Source: Neobacillus niacini NBRC 15566 (GTDB taxonomy: Bacteria > Bacillota > Bacilli > Bacillales > Cytobacillaceae). From it: 64,000 nucleotides of DNA. A model generated the notes under the pieces. That model was not told where the DNA came from. It was given only the letters and a program-made list of their open reading frames with translations, and did not search any database. The stretch spans positions 44,898 through 108,897 of the forward strand of contig NZ_BCVA01000015.1 of NCBI RefSeq assembly GCF_001591505.1, written 5' to 3'. Each line of letters starts with the position of its first letter. Position 1 is the stretch's first letter. Of this stretch, positions 1-11,749 are shown piece after piece. Both the position numbers and the translations under genes were made by a program.

Positions 1-21
1 CATCTAAAAAGGGGTGGGAAG

Positions 22-1479
22 ATGAAGAGGCGAAGTAAAATTTTCGGTGTTATCATGATTTTATTTATGCTAGTACTAGCAGGCTGTCAAAATGAGAGTT
101 CTTCGACAGAAGCCGGAAGTGGGAAAAGTGAAGAGAAGGAAGTAACCATTAAATTATTTTCTGCACATGGACAATTTAGAAATGGTCAATACGGATATGA
201 ACGAATCCAGGAATTTATGAAGAAGCATCCAAATATTAAGGTAGAAGTCACATATGCACACGGTAAAAATTGGGACGATACATTTTTAGCATTGGCATCC
301 TCTAACGAACTGCCTGATATTATTCAGCCTACAGGAAATTTTCTGATCGGTGACTTAGTTCAAAATGGCTGGGTGCAGCCGTTAGATGCACATTTTGATA
401 TTAAAGATCGTTTTCCAAATGAAGTTTTTGTTGAAGGGGTTAACATGCTTGATGGTAAGATTTACTCCTATCCAAGAATTAGTCCAAAGAGTGGATCATT
501 CATGCTTTACCATACAGACTTAATGGAAGAAGCAGGTTTAGACCCGGCAAGTCCACCGAAGAATTGGGACGAGCTATTGGAAATGGGCAAGCAAGTAACA
601 GAAAAGGTTGATGGTGTTTATGGCTTTGCAATCCCATTGAAGGATAGTGCAGCCGCACATACTCTCCTTCTTGCACGTACTCTTCAGCCAACATTGGATG
701 GAGAAGGATTTGATTTTCAAAAAGGAAGATATGACTTAGACTCTGAAAATGTCGTTAAAGCGATAGAATTTTTGTTAAAGATGAAAGATGCAGGAATCGT
801 GCACCCCAACTCACCTACGTTAGGATTACTAGATTATCAGGGATTGTTTGCGAACAAGCAGGCTGCCTTTGGATTTAATGCACAATGGATTGTTCGTGTA
901 AATCAGCATGAACTGGGTGGAGTAGAAGACTATAACGTGGCAGAAATTCCAGTCTTAAAAGAAGGAGATCGTTTGTATCAGGGAGTTGTCCCTGGAACCT
1001 ATGACGCCTATTTAACAAAATCAACCAAACATCCAAAAGAAGCTGCAGAGTTGTTAAAGTGGCTAACTTCCAAGGAAGACTATTATGTTGGTCAAATGAA
1101 GAAGGATTTATTGCTTCCGCCACATCCAGATTTAATTCAAGATGAAAGCAATTATTCAAGTGAGCAATTAAAGAAAATGGCTCAAATCTTGGAAGACACT
1201 GTCGTGTATCGTCCGGTTTATGAAAGTAATCCAGGTGCATTTGAAGCTAAAAAAATCGAAAAAACCATGGCTCCTCCAAGGCTGCAATTAAATGATATTA
1301 TCATCGGTGCGTATATTGGAGAAATGAAAGACTGGAAAAAAGAATTAACAAAATTAAATGACGCATTAAATACACGTCTGGATGAGGCAATCAAAAAGGC
1401 CGCAGCAGAAGGACAAGATGTATCAAGAGATGATTTAACATTCCCTAATTTCGATGGTAAATCGAATTATAATCAATAG
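22..1479 (+). CDS. ABC sugar importer, substrate-binding lipoprotein (family 1)
   Basis: Extracellular solute-binding protein that would capture an oligosaccharide at the cell surface and pass it to the two permeases that follow. The N-terminus is a classic lipoprotein signal: KRR, a hydrophobic stretch, then the lipobox LAGC with Cys22 as the lipidated residue. The mature part reads like a family-1 sugar-binding protein (about 460 residues, Trp-rich, with a PKNWDELLEMGKQ segment typical of the hinge region). The ATG is preceded by AAGGGGTGGGA, so the start is well supported. It is the first gene of an importer-sulfatase cluster, and any promoter lies upstream of the window. A strong hairpin directly follows the stop codon and probably keeps this gene's mRNA more abundant than the permease part. 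The substrate cannot be read from sequence; the sulfatase downstream suggests a sulfated glycan (inference). Confidence 0.9.
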   Translation: MKRRSKIFGVIMILFMLVLAGCQNESSSTEAGSGKSEEKEVTIKLFSAHGQFRNGQYGYERIQEFMKKHPNIKVEVTYAHGKNWDDTFLALASSNELPDIIQPTGNFLIGDLVQNGWVQPLDAHFDIKDRFPNEVFVEGVNMLDGKIYSYPRISPKSGSFMLYHTDLMEEAGLDPASPPKNWDELLEMGKQVTEKVDGVYGFAIPLKDSAAAHTLLLARTLQPTLDGEGFDFQKGRYDLDSENVVKAIEFLLKMKDAGIVHPNSPTLGLLDYQGLFANKQAAFGFNAQWIVRVNQHELGGVEDYNVAEIPVLKEGDRLYQGVVPGTYDAYLTKSTKHPKEAAELLKWLTSKEDYYVGQMKKDLLLPPHPDLIQDESNYSSEQLKKMAQILEDTVVYRPVYESNPGAFEAKKIEKTMAPPRLQLNDIIIGAYIGEMKDWKKELTKLNDALNTRLDEAIKKAAAEGQDVSRDDLTFPNFDGKSNYNQ

Positions 1480-1492
1480 TTACTAAAATCTG

Positions 1493-1522
1493 TGCTCCTC
1501 CAAATAATTTTTTGGAGGGGCA
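1493..1522 (+). promoter_or_regulatory. Intercistronic hairpin after the binding-protein gene
   Basis: A 12-bp stem (arms TGCTCCTCCAAA and TTTGGAGGGGCA, one G-U pair) with a 6-nt loop lies between the lipoprotein stop and the permease ribosome binding site. No T-run follows, so it is more likely an mRNA-stabilising or partial-attenuation element than a full terminator. Such hairpins are common behind binding-protein genes. The 3' arm itself contains a GGAGGGG sequence, but the permease uses a separate AGGGGGAGG just downstream. Confidence 0.65.
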
Positions 1523-1538
1523 TTTAGGGGGAGGCACT

Positions 1539-2513
1539 ATGATTTCAAAATCTACTATTTCGGAACAAAAGCTTGTATCAAATGAACTAGAACGAAAAAC
1601 GAGGAAAAAAAGTGGATTGAAACGGAAGCATTATATGTGGTGTTACTTGTTTTTAGCACCTCAGATTATTTTGTACCTTACTTTTACTCTATGGCCAATT
1701 ATTGGAAGCTATTATTTTGCATTTTTTAATTGGAACGGAATAGGATGGCCAACAGAAATTGTCGGCTGGGAAAACTTTGTCGAGGTTTTAAAAGATTCCT
1801 ATTTTTGGAATGCATTTAAGAATAGTTTTGTTTATACCTTTTTCCTAGTCATTATTGTTGTCCCAACTAGTTTAATTGTTGCCCTCATTTTAAATAGTCC
1901 CAAGCTTTATGGTGCTGCATTTTTTAGAACCTTATTTTTTCTTCCGGTTGTTTTAACGATGTCGATTGTCGGTATTATTATGCAGAATATGTTTGCTTTT
2001 GAGGGTGGATTTATGAATGAAATTCTTCTTTCAATGAATATCATCGACGATCCTATTAATTGGCTGGGAGGACCTAACCTGGCGATGACCTCCGTCGTGA
2101 TCGTCGGTGTTTGGAAGGGATTTGGAATTAAGGTAATTTATTGGTTAGCGGGATTACAAACCCTGCCAAAGGATATCTATGAGGCAGCTAAAATTGATGG
2201 GGCCAATCTTATTCAACAATTTGTGTATATCACCGTTCCTCTTCTTATTCCATTTCTTATTGTCATCACTTTTTTCCAAACCGTTTGGGCCTTTAATGTG
2301 TTCGATTTAGTCAAAACCTTTACAAATGGCGGGCCTTTATTTGGCACAGATATGGTACCCTTATATATTTATCGTTATGCTTTTGAAATGGATGGAGGGC
2401 TGCCAAGAATGGGGTTTGCTTCAGCTGCGGGGATTGTTTATGGGATGGCAACGATGGTTATTACCCTAATACTTGGTGCTCTAGTGCGTAAATATGGGAA
2501 AAATCGCTACTGA
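1539..2513 (+). CDS. ABC sugar importer permease (MalF/UgpA type)
   Basis: Inner-membrane permease of the first importer. It begins with a basic cytoplasmic tail, then a first transmembrane segment around YLFLAPQIILYLTFTLWPII and five further hydrophobic segments. The EAAxxDGA coupling loop is clear (YEAAKIDGANLIQQF), which is the contact site for the ATPase. I chose ATG 1539 because AGGGGGAGG lies 5-6 nt upstream; a TTG 27 bp earlier would place the start inside the upstream hairpin. The protein is 324 residues, usual for the family. Its partner permease starts 20 bp after its stop. No ATPase gene is nearby, so it probably uses a shared ATPase. Confidence 0.9.
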   Translation: MISKSTISEQKLVSNELERKTRKKSGLKRKHYMWCYLFLAPQIILYLTFTLWPIIGSYYFAFFNWNGIGWPTEIVGWENFVEVLKDSYFWNAFKNSFVYTFFLVIIVVPTSLIVALILNSPKLYGAAFFRTLFFLPVVLTMSIVGIIMQNMFAFEGGFMNEILLSMNIIDDPINWLGGPNLAMTSVVIVGVWKGFGIKVIYWLAGLQTLPKDIYEAAKIDGANLIQQFVYITVPLLIPFLIVITFFQTVWAFNVFDLVKTFTNGGPLFGTDMVPLYIYRYAFEMDGGLPRMGFASAAGIVYGMATMVITLILGALVRKYGKNRY

Positions 2514-2533
2514 GCGTAATGGAGGTAAATGTT

Positions 2534-3415
2534 ATGAAACGAAGAAAACTCATTCGGTTTTTGTTTCATTTTGTTTTTCTAGTGTTAACTCTTGCATGGG
2601 TTTATCCATTAATTTGGACAGTTAGTTCTTCATTAAAAACAAATCGAGAAATGTTTAGCGGCAGTGTAAAGTTATTCCCTGATAAGTTTGAGTGGAGTTT
2701 TCTCCTGCCATCCAATTGGGGCCAACTTGAGGAAATATTGCAATTTGATAATTATAGCCGAGCTTGGTATATAGCGAATTTCAGTCAATATTTTATTAAT
2801 ACACTTTTATTTACTTTCGCGGTTGTCATCATTGTTATTACCCTTTGTGCTTTAACAGGATATGTATTAGGCCGATACGATTTTCCAGGTAAATTTTTAA
2901 TTATGGGTGCGATTATCGCCACCATGTTTATTCCAGCAGGATATACGATTATCCCCTTATGGCAATTAATAAATGCTTTAGGACTTGGTAAATCAATGGC
3001 TGGTCTTGTATTAGCTGAAGCAGGGGGTACTCATGTACTTTATATACTGCTATTTACAGCATTTTTCTCTAGAATACCAAAGGAGTTGGAAGAAGCTAGT
3101 CAGATTGATGGAGCTGGCTTTGTAAGAACATTTTTTACGATTATGCTTCCATTAGCTAAACCAGTTATTGCAACTACATTTATTTTACAGTTTATCAATA
3201 GTTGGAATAGTTTCTTTGTCCCGCTTGTCTTCACTATCCATCGCCCTGATTTAAGAACGCTGGGGGTAGGTATGTATTCTTTTGTTGAAGACAACAGCAG
3301 TGATTTAGCTGCAATGGCCGCCGGAGCAACGATATCATTTATTCCGATTGTTGTTATTTTCCTCATTTTCCAAAAGTATTTTGTCGATGGAATTGCAGGT
3401 TCAGTTAAAGGTTAA
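2534..3415 (+). CDS. ABC sugar importer permease (MalG/UgpE type)
   Basis: Second permease of the first importer. It has about six membrane segments and the EAA loop (LEEASQIDGAGFVRTFF), followed by the usual LPLAKPVIATTFILQF and the C-terminal motif FQKYFVDGIAGSVKG that marks MalG-like subunits. The ATG at 2534 has GGAGG eight bases upstream; an in-frame ATG at 2519 has no ribosome binding site. Length 293 residues, normal for the family. It ends 14 bp before the sulfatase start, so the importer and sulfatase are very probably co-transcribed. Confidence 0.9.
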   Translation: MKRRKLIRFLFHFVFLVLTLAWVYPLIWTVSSSLKTNREMFSGSVKLFPDKFEWSFLLPSNWGQLEEILQFDNYSRAWYIANFSQYFINTLLFTFAVVIIVITLCALTGYVLGRYDFPGKFLIMGAIIATMFIPAGYTIIPLWQLINALGLGKSMAGLVLAEAGGTHVLYILLFTAFFSRIPKELEEASQIDGAGFVRTFFTIMLPLAKPVIATTFILQFINSWNSFFVPLVFTIHRPDLRTLGVGMYSFVEDNSSDLAAMAAGATISFIPIVVIFLIFQKYFVDGIAGSVKG

Positions 3416-3429
3416 GGTGGAGGAGAAAA

Positions 3430-4881
3430 ATGAAGCCAAATGTTTTATTGATCATGGTCGATCAAATGAGATTTGATTGTTTAAGTTCTGCCGGTCATCC
3501 AATTGTTGAAACGCCAAATCTTGACCAGCTGGCAGCGGAGGGTGTCACATTTGGGAATGCTTACTCTGCAACGCCGACATGTGTCCCAGCCCGTGCAGCA
3601 GTATTAACAGGTATGTCGCAAGTGTCAACTGGACGGGTGGGGTATCAGGACCGAGTGCCTTGGGATTACCCGCATATGTTGCCGGAAGAAATGAGCCGTG
3701 CCGGTTACCATACTCAATGCGTAGGGAAAATGCATGTGTATCCATCCAGAAATTTATGTGGTTTTCACAATGTCATTTTACATGACGGCTATTTGCATCA
3801 TAATCGTTTTAAAAACACGCCATACCAAGAGTCGTTTGAACAAACAGATGACTATTTACCTTGGCTTAGAGAGCGGCTTGGCGGTCATCGCGATTTAACG
3901 GATATTGGTTTGGATTGTAATGCTTCTGCGATGAGCCGTCCTTGGCATTTGCCGGAAGAGTTTCATCCAACGAACTGGGTTGTTACCCAATCGATTGACT
4001 TCTTGAGACGCAGGGACCCAAGAAAACCATTTTTCTTAAAAATGTCATTTGTCCGCCCGCATCCACCGTTCGATCCGCCCCCAGCCTATTTTGATTACTA
4101 TATGAGTAAAGAAATAGATGAACCAGTGATTGGAACATGGGCAGCTGAAGATGAGGCGGGATTAGGACTGCTACCCACTACAAGAAGAGGTGTGGTTCCG
4201 AAACAGCGCCTTAAACGTGCTCGGGCCGCTTACTATGCATTAATTGCCCATCTGGATGATCAAATTGGCCGTTTTATTCAGGCAATGATTGAATATCAGG
4301 TTTATCAGAATACAGTCATTTTATTTGTCTCTGACCATGGGGAACTGTTGGGGGATCATCATTTTCTGGCGAAATCTCTGGCTTATGAAGGCAGTGCGAA
4401 AATACCTTTTATCCTTTCTGACCCTGGAAATCAGCTTGGGATCCAAAAGGGCACAACCTGTGACAACATCATTGAACTGCGCGATATTATGCCGACTTTA
4501 TTAGAGGCAGCCGAGGCTCCGGTACCTGAAACGGTAGAGGGGAAAAGTGTTATTCCGCTTGCAAGAGGTATGGAAACAGAATGGAGACCTTACCTTCATG
4601 GGGAGCATGCATTTGGTGATTTATCCCATCATTATATCGTAAACGGTAAGGAGAAATATATTTGGTATTCACAAACAGGTGTAGAACAGTATTTTGATCT
4701 AGCAAATGACCCGAAAGAGATTCATAACTTAAGTCAAGACCATAGGTATTCAGAGAAGGCAGCATACTTAAGAGATATTCTCATGCAAGAACTAAAAGGA
4801 AGAGAAGAAGGATACAGCGATGGAACACAGCTGATTATTGGCTGTCAGCCGGAGGCAGTGTTGAATAATGATAATAAATAA
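3430..4881 (+). CDS. Cytoplasmic Cys-type sulfatase (S1 family)
   Basis: Arylsulfatase-superfamily hydrolase expected to remove sulfate esters from an imported glycan. The N-terminus carries the metal-binding MVDQMRFD segment. The sulfatase signature is CVPAR at residues 51-55 (CxPxR), where Cys51 would become formylglycine. A second conserved block, SDHGELLGDHH, supplies further metal and sulfate contacts, and LHGEH appears near residue 390. There is no signal peptide, so it should act inside the cell on imported sugars. GGAGGAG precedes the ATG. The gene follows the importer permeases by 14 bp and is the last of that operon. Activation needs a formylglycine-generating enzyme or anaerobic maturase, neither of which is encoded here. 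The substrate (for example sulfated Gal or GlcNAc) is not determined. Confidence 0.88.
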   Translation: MKPNVLLIMVDQMRFDCLSSAGHPIVETPNLDQLAAEGVTFGNAYSATPTCVPARAAVLTGMSQVSTGRVGYQDRVPWDYPHMLPEEMSRAGYHTQCVGKMHVYPSRNLCGFHNVILHDGYLHHNRFKNTPYQESFEQTDDYLPWLRERLGGHRDLTDIGLDCNASAMSRPWHLPEEFHPTNWVVTQSIDFLRRRDPRKPFFLKMSFVRPHPPFDPPPAYFDYYMSKEIDEPVIGTWAAEDEAGLGLLPTTRRGVVPKQRLKRARAAYYALIAHLDDQIGRFIQAMIEYQVYQNTVILFVSDHGELLGDHHFLAKSLAYEGSAKIPFILSDPGNQLGIQKGTTCDNIIELRDIMPTLLEAAEAPVPETVEGKSVIPLARGMETEWRPYLHGEHAFGDLSHHYIVNGKEKYIWYSQTGVEQYFDLANDPKEIHNLSQDHRYSEKAAYLRDILMQELKGREEGYSDGTQLIIGCQPEAVLNNDNK

Positions 4882-4903
4882 TAGAACTCGCCCGAGTTCT
4901 ATT
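4880..4903 (+). terminator. Hairpin after the sulfatase gene
   Basis: A 10-bp perfect stem (AATAGAACTC / GAGTTCTATT) with a 4-nt loop overlaps the sulfatase stop. Downstream sequence is AT-rich but has only a short T-run about 15 bases later, so termination may be partial. The 230 bp that follow, up to the beta-galactosidase gene, are AT-rich; I could not identify a convincing promoter there. Confidence 0.5.
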
Positions 4904-5135
4904 ATCTATTATTAAGTTTTCCATTTATAAAGGATACCGTATTATCGGGAACAATATAAAATAATAAGACATTTTTAGTGAGTAATAGAAATATTTTAAT
5001 AAAGTCCGAAATTCCAATAAATCTAACGGAATATGATGCTATTCTTTGGAGGAGTAGGTGTAAGGGTTTTCAAAAGGTGTGAGCCTGAGAAAATACCATA
5101 ATTCAAAAAACAGAAACTTTTTGGAGGTATTCTGA

Positions 5136-8345
<3,210 letters not shown>

Positions 8346-8385
8346 AGGAACAAACTGTAAGTGAAAGAATGTTTTTATAGTAAAT

Positions 8386-8417
8386 AAAGCGTAAGTTGCT
8401 GCAACTTACGCTTTTTT
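8386..8417 (+). terminator. Intrinsic terminator after the GH2 gene
   Basis: A near-perfect stem of about 13 bp (AAAGCGTAAGTTG / CAACTTACGCTTT) closes a 3-nt loop and runs straight into a T-tract. It cleanly separates the beta-galactosidase from the fucosidase cluster. Confidence 0.85.
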
Positions 8418-8492
8418 ACTAAGTTATTTATTCATTTTATTAAGGAAAACAGCATAAATGGAATTCTCCAACATTTAAAAGAGGTGGATAAA

Positions 8493-9731
8493 TTGGAAAA
8501 AGTTAAACTTGCGCTGCCTACCGAGGATCAAGTTGCTTGGCAGAATTTAGACCTAGGAGTTTTTTGTCACTTTGGAATCAATACCTTTTGCGATCAAGAA
8601 TGGGGGGAAGGCAAAGATTCCCCGCAATTGTTTAATCCAAAGGAATTAGATGCAGGACAATGGGTCAAGCTTGCCAAGGATGCAGGATTTAACTACTTTA
8701 TATTAACAGCAAAACACCATGATGGTTTTTGCCTTTGGCCAACTGCGACTACGGATTATTCAGTAAAATCTAGTCCTTGGAAGGACGGAAAAGGTGATAT
8801 CGTACGTGAATGTGCAGAGGCCTGTCAAAAGGAAGGTATGCACTTTGGCGTCTACCTTTCACCATGGGACCGGCATGAACCTTGTTATTCGGATATTGAG
8901 GCCTATGATGATTTTTATTGTCAGCAGCTGACAGAGTTGATGACACAGTATGGTCCATTAATAGAAGTTTGGTTTGATGGAGCAGGATCAGAAGGAAGAA
9001 AATATAACTGGGAAAGAATTATTGGGATTGTAAAGCAATATCAACCGAATGCGATGATCTTTAATATGGGGCAGCCAACCATTAGATGGGTGGGTAACGA
9101 AGAGGGGGTGGCACCATATCCTTCGTGGAATACAGAAAGTGCAGCAAGAATCAGTATGTTTTCTAATGAGAAAGTAGCATGGCTGCCAGGGACACCAGAA
9201 TGGCTCCCGGCAGAATGCGATGTTCCGATTCGAAAAAGCCATTGGTTTTGGCACCCTAACGATGAAGATAGTTTACTATCATTGGATGAGTTAATGCAAA
9301 TCTACTATCAGTCAGTAGGACATGGGACCAATTTATTGTTAAATGTTTCCCCTGATGACCGGGGATTGATTCCTGAAGCCGATGCGAAAAGACTATTAGA
9401 ATTTGGCAGTGAAATAAAAAGAAGATTTTCCAATCCACTAGGAAGGATATCAGGGAGTGGAAATGAACTAGTCTTAGAGTTAGAGAAAGAAACGTCCATC
9501 GATCATATCCTATTAATGGAAGATATTGCATGGGGGGAACGTGTCAGGAAATTTGAAATAGAAGCTTATTTTGATGAAAAGTGGGTCACAATTGCAGCGG
9601 GTTCTGCCATTGGTCATCGGTTTATTAAACAAATAACTCCTGTAACGGCTCAAAAATTAAAACTTAACATACTAGAATCGGTAGAAAATCCTATATTAGG
9701 AGAGTTCTCCTGTTACGATTCAGAAGAGTAA
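8493..9731 (+). CDS. Alpha-L-fucosidase, GH29
   Basis: Cytoplasmic exo-fucosidase of 412 residues. Typical GH29 blocks are visible: HFGINTFCDQEWG near the N-terminus, AKHHDGFCLWPT, and EVWFDGAGSEG, whose Asp162 is the expected nucleophile. After the barrel (about residues 1-320) comes a short beta-rich C-terminal domain. The NTF..EWG pattern looks to me like the branched-fucose (1,3/1,4) subfamily rather than the broad one, but this is a judgement from memory. The TTG at 8493 has AGAGGTGG five bases upstream; a GTG at 8484 would lie inside that ribosome binding site. It would release antennary (Lewis-type) fucose. It is followed after 109 bp by oxidoreductase/isomerase genes. Confidence 0.9.
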   Translation: MEKVKLALPTEDQVAWQNLDLGVFCHFGINTFCDQEWGEGKDSPQLFNPKELDAGQWVKLAKDAGFNYFILTAKHHDGFCLWPTATTDYSVKSSPWKDGKGDIVRECAEACQKEGMHFGVYLSPWDRHEPCYSDIEAYDDFYCQQLTELMTQYGPLIEVWFDGAGSEGRKYNWERIIGIVKQYQPNAMIFNMGQPTIRWVGNEEGVAPYPSWNTESAARISMFSNEKVAWLPGTPEWLPAECDVPIRKSHWFWHPNDEDSLLSLDELMQIYYQSVGHGTNLLLNVSPDDRGLIPEADAKRLLEFGSEIKRRFSNPLGRISGSGNELVLELEKETSIDHILLMEDIAWGERVRKFEIEAYFDEKWVTIAAGSAIGHRFIKQITPVTAQKLKLNILESVENPILGEFSCYDSEE

Positions 9732-9750
9732 AAGATCAGTAAAGCTTAAA

Positions 9751-9779
9751 TTGCCTCAAGCATAGTTAGAGAATATTAG
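9751..9779 (+). promoter_or_regulatory. Possible sigma-A promoter for the oxidoreductase cluster
   Basis: TTGCCT and TATTAG with a 17-bp spacer lie about 60 bp upstream of the first oxidoreductase start. The -35 box matches well and the -10 box moderately. The fucosidase and the oxidoreductases could equally be one transcript, since I see no terminator between them. Confidence 0.35.
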
Positions 9780-9840
9780 CAGCATGTTTGTAAGAGATAC
9801 AGGCCACATTTTGTCATGATTTTTAAGAGGGGGCGGACCT

Positions 9841-10842
9841 TTGAAAAAGGTAAGAGTAGGATTTGTCGGGGCAGGCGGAATTGCCAATGTTCACCTGCAG
9901 CATATCAGTAAAAATGAAATGGCACAGGTAACCGCATTTTGTGATATTCATGAGAAAACAGCTTTGCTAAAAGCGCAGGAATATGGCGGGGCTGCTTACA
10001 CGAAGGTGGATGAAATGCTTGAAAAAGAGCCGGTAGACGCGTTATTTATTTCGGTACCGCCCTTTGCTCACGGGGACATTGAAGAAAAGGCAGCACGAAA
10101 AGGAATTCACTTAATGGTCGAAAAACCATTGGGTCTCGACTATCAAAAGACAGCTAAAAAAGCAGAAATTATTAAACAATCAGGAATCATATGTGGGGTC
10201 GGCTATTGCTTACGCTACTTAGACACAGTAGCAAGGGCTAAGGAATATTTGCTTGATAAAAAACCAGCTATGGTCCGAGGTCATTATTTATCATCGTTTG
10301 TTACTACGCCTTGGTACCGCGAATGGGAGAAATCTGGCGGTCAGCTAGTTGAGCAATCAACCCATATCGTTGACCTCGCCAGATACCTAGGCGGGGAGAT
10401 AAAGCAGGTCTATGCCAATATGAGTCTGCAGGTTCATTCTGATGTTCCTAACATTACGATACCAGATGTAACCTCTATGAATTTCGTCTATGATTCAGGA
10501 GCGGTTGGCCATATCGACAGCACCTTTGCTCAATTTGACCACCGGACCGGAATGGAAGTTATGGGAGAAGATTTTCGGGTTGTCATCGATGGAGGAAATC
10601 TGACTATTATCGAAAAAGATTCAACAATTAGCTTCAAGTCCGAGGTCGACTTTTACGAGGAACAAGACCGGATGTTTATTGAAGCTATTGTAAAAGGTGA
10701 TCAGAATTTACTTTTATCCTCGTTTGAGGATGGCTTAAAGACGCTTGCAGTCACATTAGCCGCCAATCAATCGCATGAAAAAGGACTTCCGGTGAAAGTT
10801 TCTTCTATTACAAGTCCTAAGATAACCTGGGAGGTTAAATGA
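9841..10842 (+). CDS. Gfo/Idh/MocA-family NAD(P)-dependent oxidoreductase
   Basis: Rossmann-fold sugar oxidoreductase of 333 residues. The N-terminal dinucleotide motif is GFVGAGGIANVH and the diagnostic EKPLG motif lies in MVEKPLGLDYQ near residue 95. The C-terminal half is the beta-sheet substrate domain, with EQSTHIVDLARYLGG providing the usual catalytic His region. It starts at TTG behind AGAGGGGGCGG. Its stop is one base before the next start, so it is translationally coupled to an isomerase-like gene. Family members oxidise or reduce a ring carbon of a sugar or sugar glycoside. The substrate is unknown; the adjacent fucosidase suggests fucose or a fucosylated fragment, but any product of the locus is possible. 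Confidence 0.88.
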   Translation: MKKVRVGFVGAGGIANVHLQHISKNEMAQVTAFCDIHEKTALLKAQEYGGAAYTKVDEMLEKEPVDALFISVPPFAHGDIEEKAARKGIHLMVEKPLGLDYQKTAKKAEIIKQSGIICGVGYCLRYLDTVARAKEYLLDKKPAMVRGHYLSSFVTTPWYREWEKSGGQLVEQSTHIVDLARYLGGEIKQVYANMSLQVHSDVPNITIPDVTSMNFVYDSGAVGHIDSTFAQFDHRTGMEVMGEDFRVVIDGGNLTIIEKDSTISFKSEVDFYEEQDRMFIEAIVKGDQNLLLSSFEDGLKTLAVTLAANQSHEKGLPVKVSSITSPKITWEVK

Positions 10843-10843
10843 G

Positions 10844-11698
10844 ATGAAATTGGGTATTAGTTCATACAGTTTACAAGGGGCTATCAATTCGAAGGAAATG
10901 ACGATTTTAGATGTTGTTCAATGGGTCGCAGATCAAGGCGGGGAGCATGTGGAAATTGTTCCGATTGGGTTTAGTTTGGCGGATAATTTGCCATTAGCCG
11001 ACGCAGTCCGCCAAAAAGCAGAAGCAGCAGGTATCGAAATCTCGAATTACGCTATCGGTGCTAATTTCTTGACTGACGATTTTGAAAAAGAAATCGAGCG
11101 GGTAAAACAGGAAGTCGATATCGCTCATCGCCTCGGTGTAAAGCTGATGAGGCATGATGTTGCTTGGAAGTCTCCAAACGAAATCTCGATTCGTGATTTT
11201 GAAAAGGATCTGCCAAAAATGACCGAAGCCTGCAGAATCATTGCTGATTATGCTGCACAATTTGATATTGTAACAAGCGTTGAGAATCACGGGTACTATG
11301 TTCAGGCAAGTGACCGGGTGCAGCGCCTGATACATGCGGTCGATAAGGAAAACTTTAAGACTACGTTAGATACTGGGAATTTCCTATGTGTTGACGAAGA
11401 CCCAGTAGCGGCTGTTAAGAAAAATATATCGTACGCATCAATGGTTCATGTTAAAGATTTTTACCAAAGATCTTCTTCACTTGGTCTGGGAGAGGGCTGG
11501 TTCCCATCAAGCTCAGGCAAGTACTTAAGGGGTGCGATTACAGGGCATGGTGATATCAATTTGCCAGAAGTCTTAAAGATTATTAAACAATCAGGCTATG
11601 ATGGCTATATTTCTATCGAATTTGAAGGAATGGAAGAATGTAAAAAAGCCGCAAAAATTAGTTTGGAAAATGTAAGAGGGATTTGGGAAGCTGTTTAG
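10844..11698 (+). CDS. Sugar phosphate isomerase/epimerase-like TIM barrel (AP endonuclease 2 family)
   Basis: A 284-residue protein of the xylose-isomerase-like superfamily. It starts MKLGISSYSLQGAI and carries the metal-site segments: a Glu in IVTSVENHGYYV, an Asp in TTLDTGNF, a His in SMVHVKDF and a final Glu in YISIEFEGMEE. These are the four expected divalent-metal ligands. GGGAGG in the end of the previous gene serves as ribosome binding site and the genes are one base apart. Enzymes of this family act as isomerases, epimerases or, with Gfo/Idh partners, as lyases on 3-keto sugars. Which of these applies cannot be told from sequence. Confidence 0.85.
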   Translation: MKLGISSYSLQGAINSKEMTILDVVQWVADQGGEHVEIVPIGFSLADNLPLADAVRQKAEAAGIEISNYAIGANFLTDDFEKEIERVKQEVDIAHRLGVKLMRHDVAWKSPNEISIRDFEKDLPKMTEACRIIADYAAQFDIVTSVENHGYYVQASDRVQRLIHAVDKENFKTTLDTGNFLCVDEDPVAAVKKNISYASMVHVKDFYQRSSSLGLGEGWFPSSSGKYLRGAITGHGDINLPEVLKIIKQSGYDGYISIEFEGMEECKKAAKISLENVRGIWEAV

Positions 11699-11749
11699 TC
11701 AGAATCATGTATCACCTTAAATAAGTCTTTGATCGAGGAGGATGAAAAT

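Noticed and set aside
10994..11335. Antisense frame of 113 codons
   Set aside because: It lies wholly inside a well-supported isomerase-like gene and reads as its shadow.
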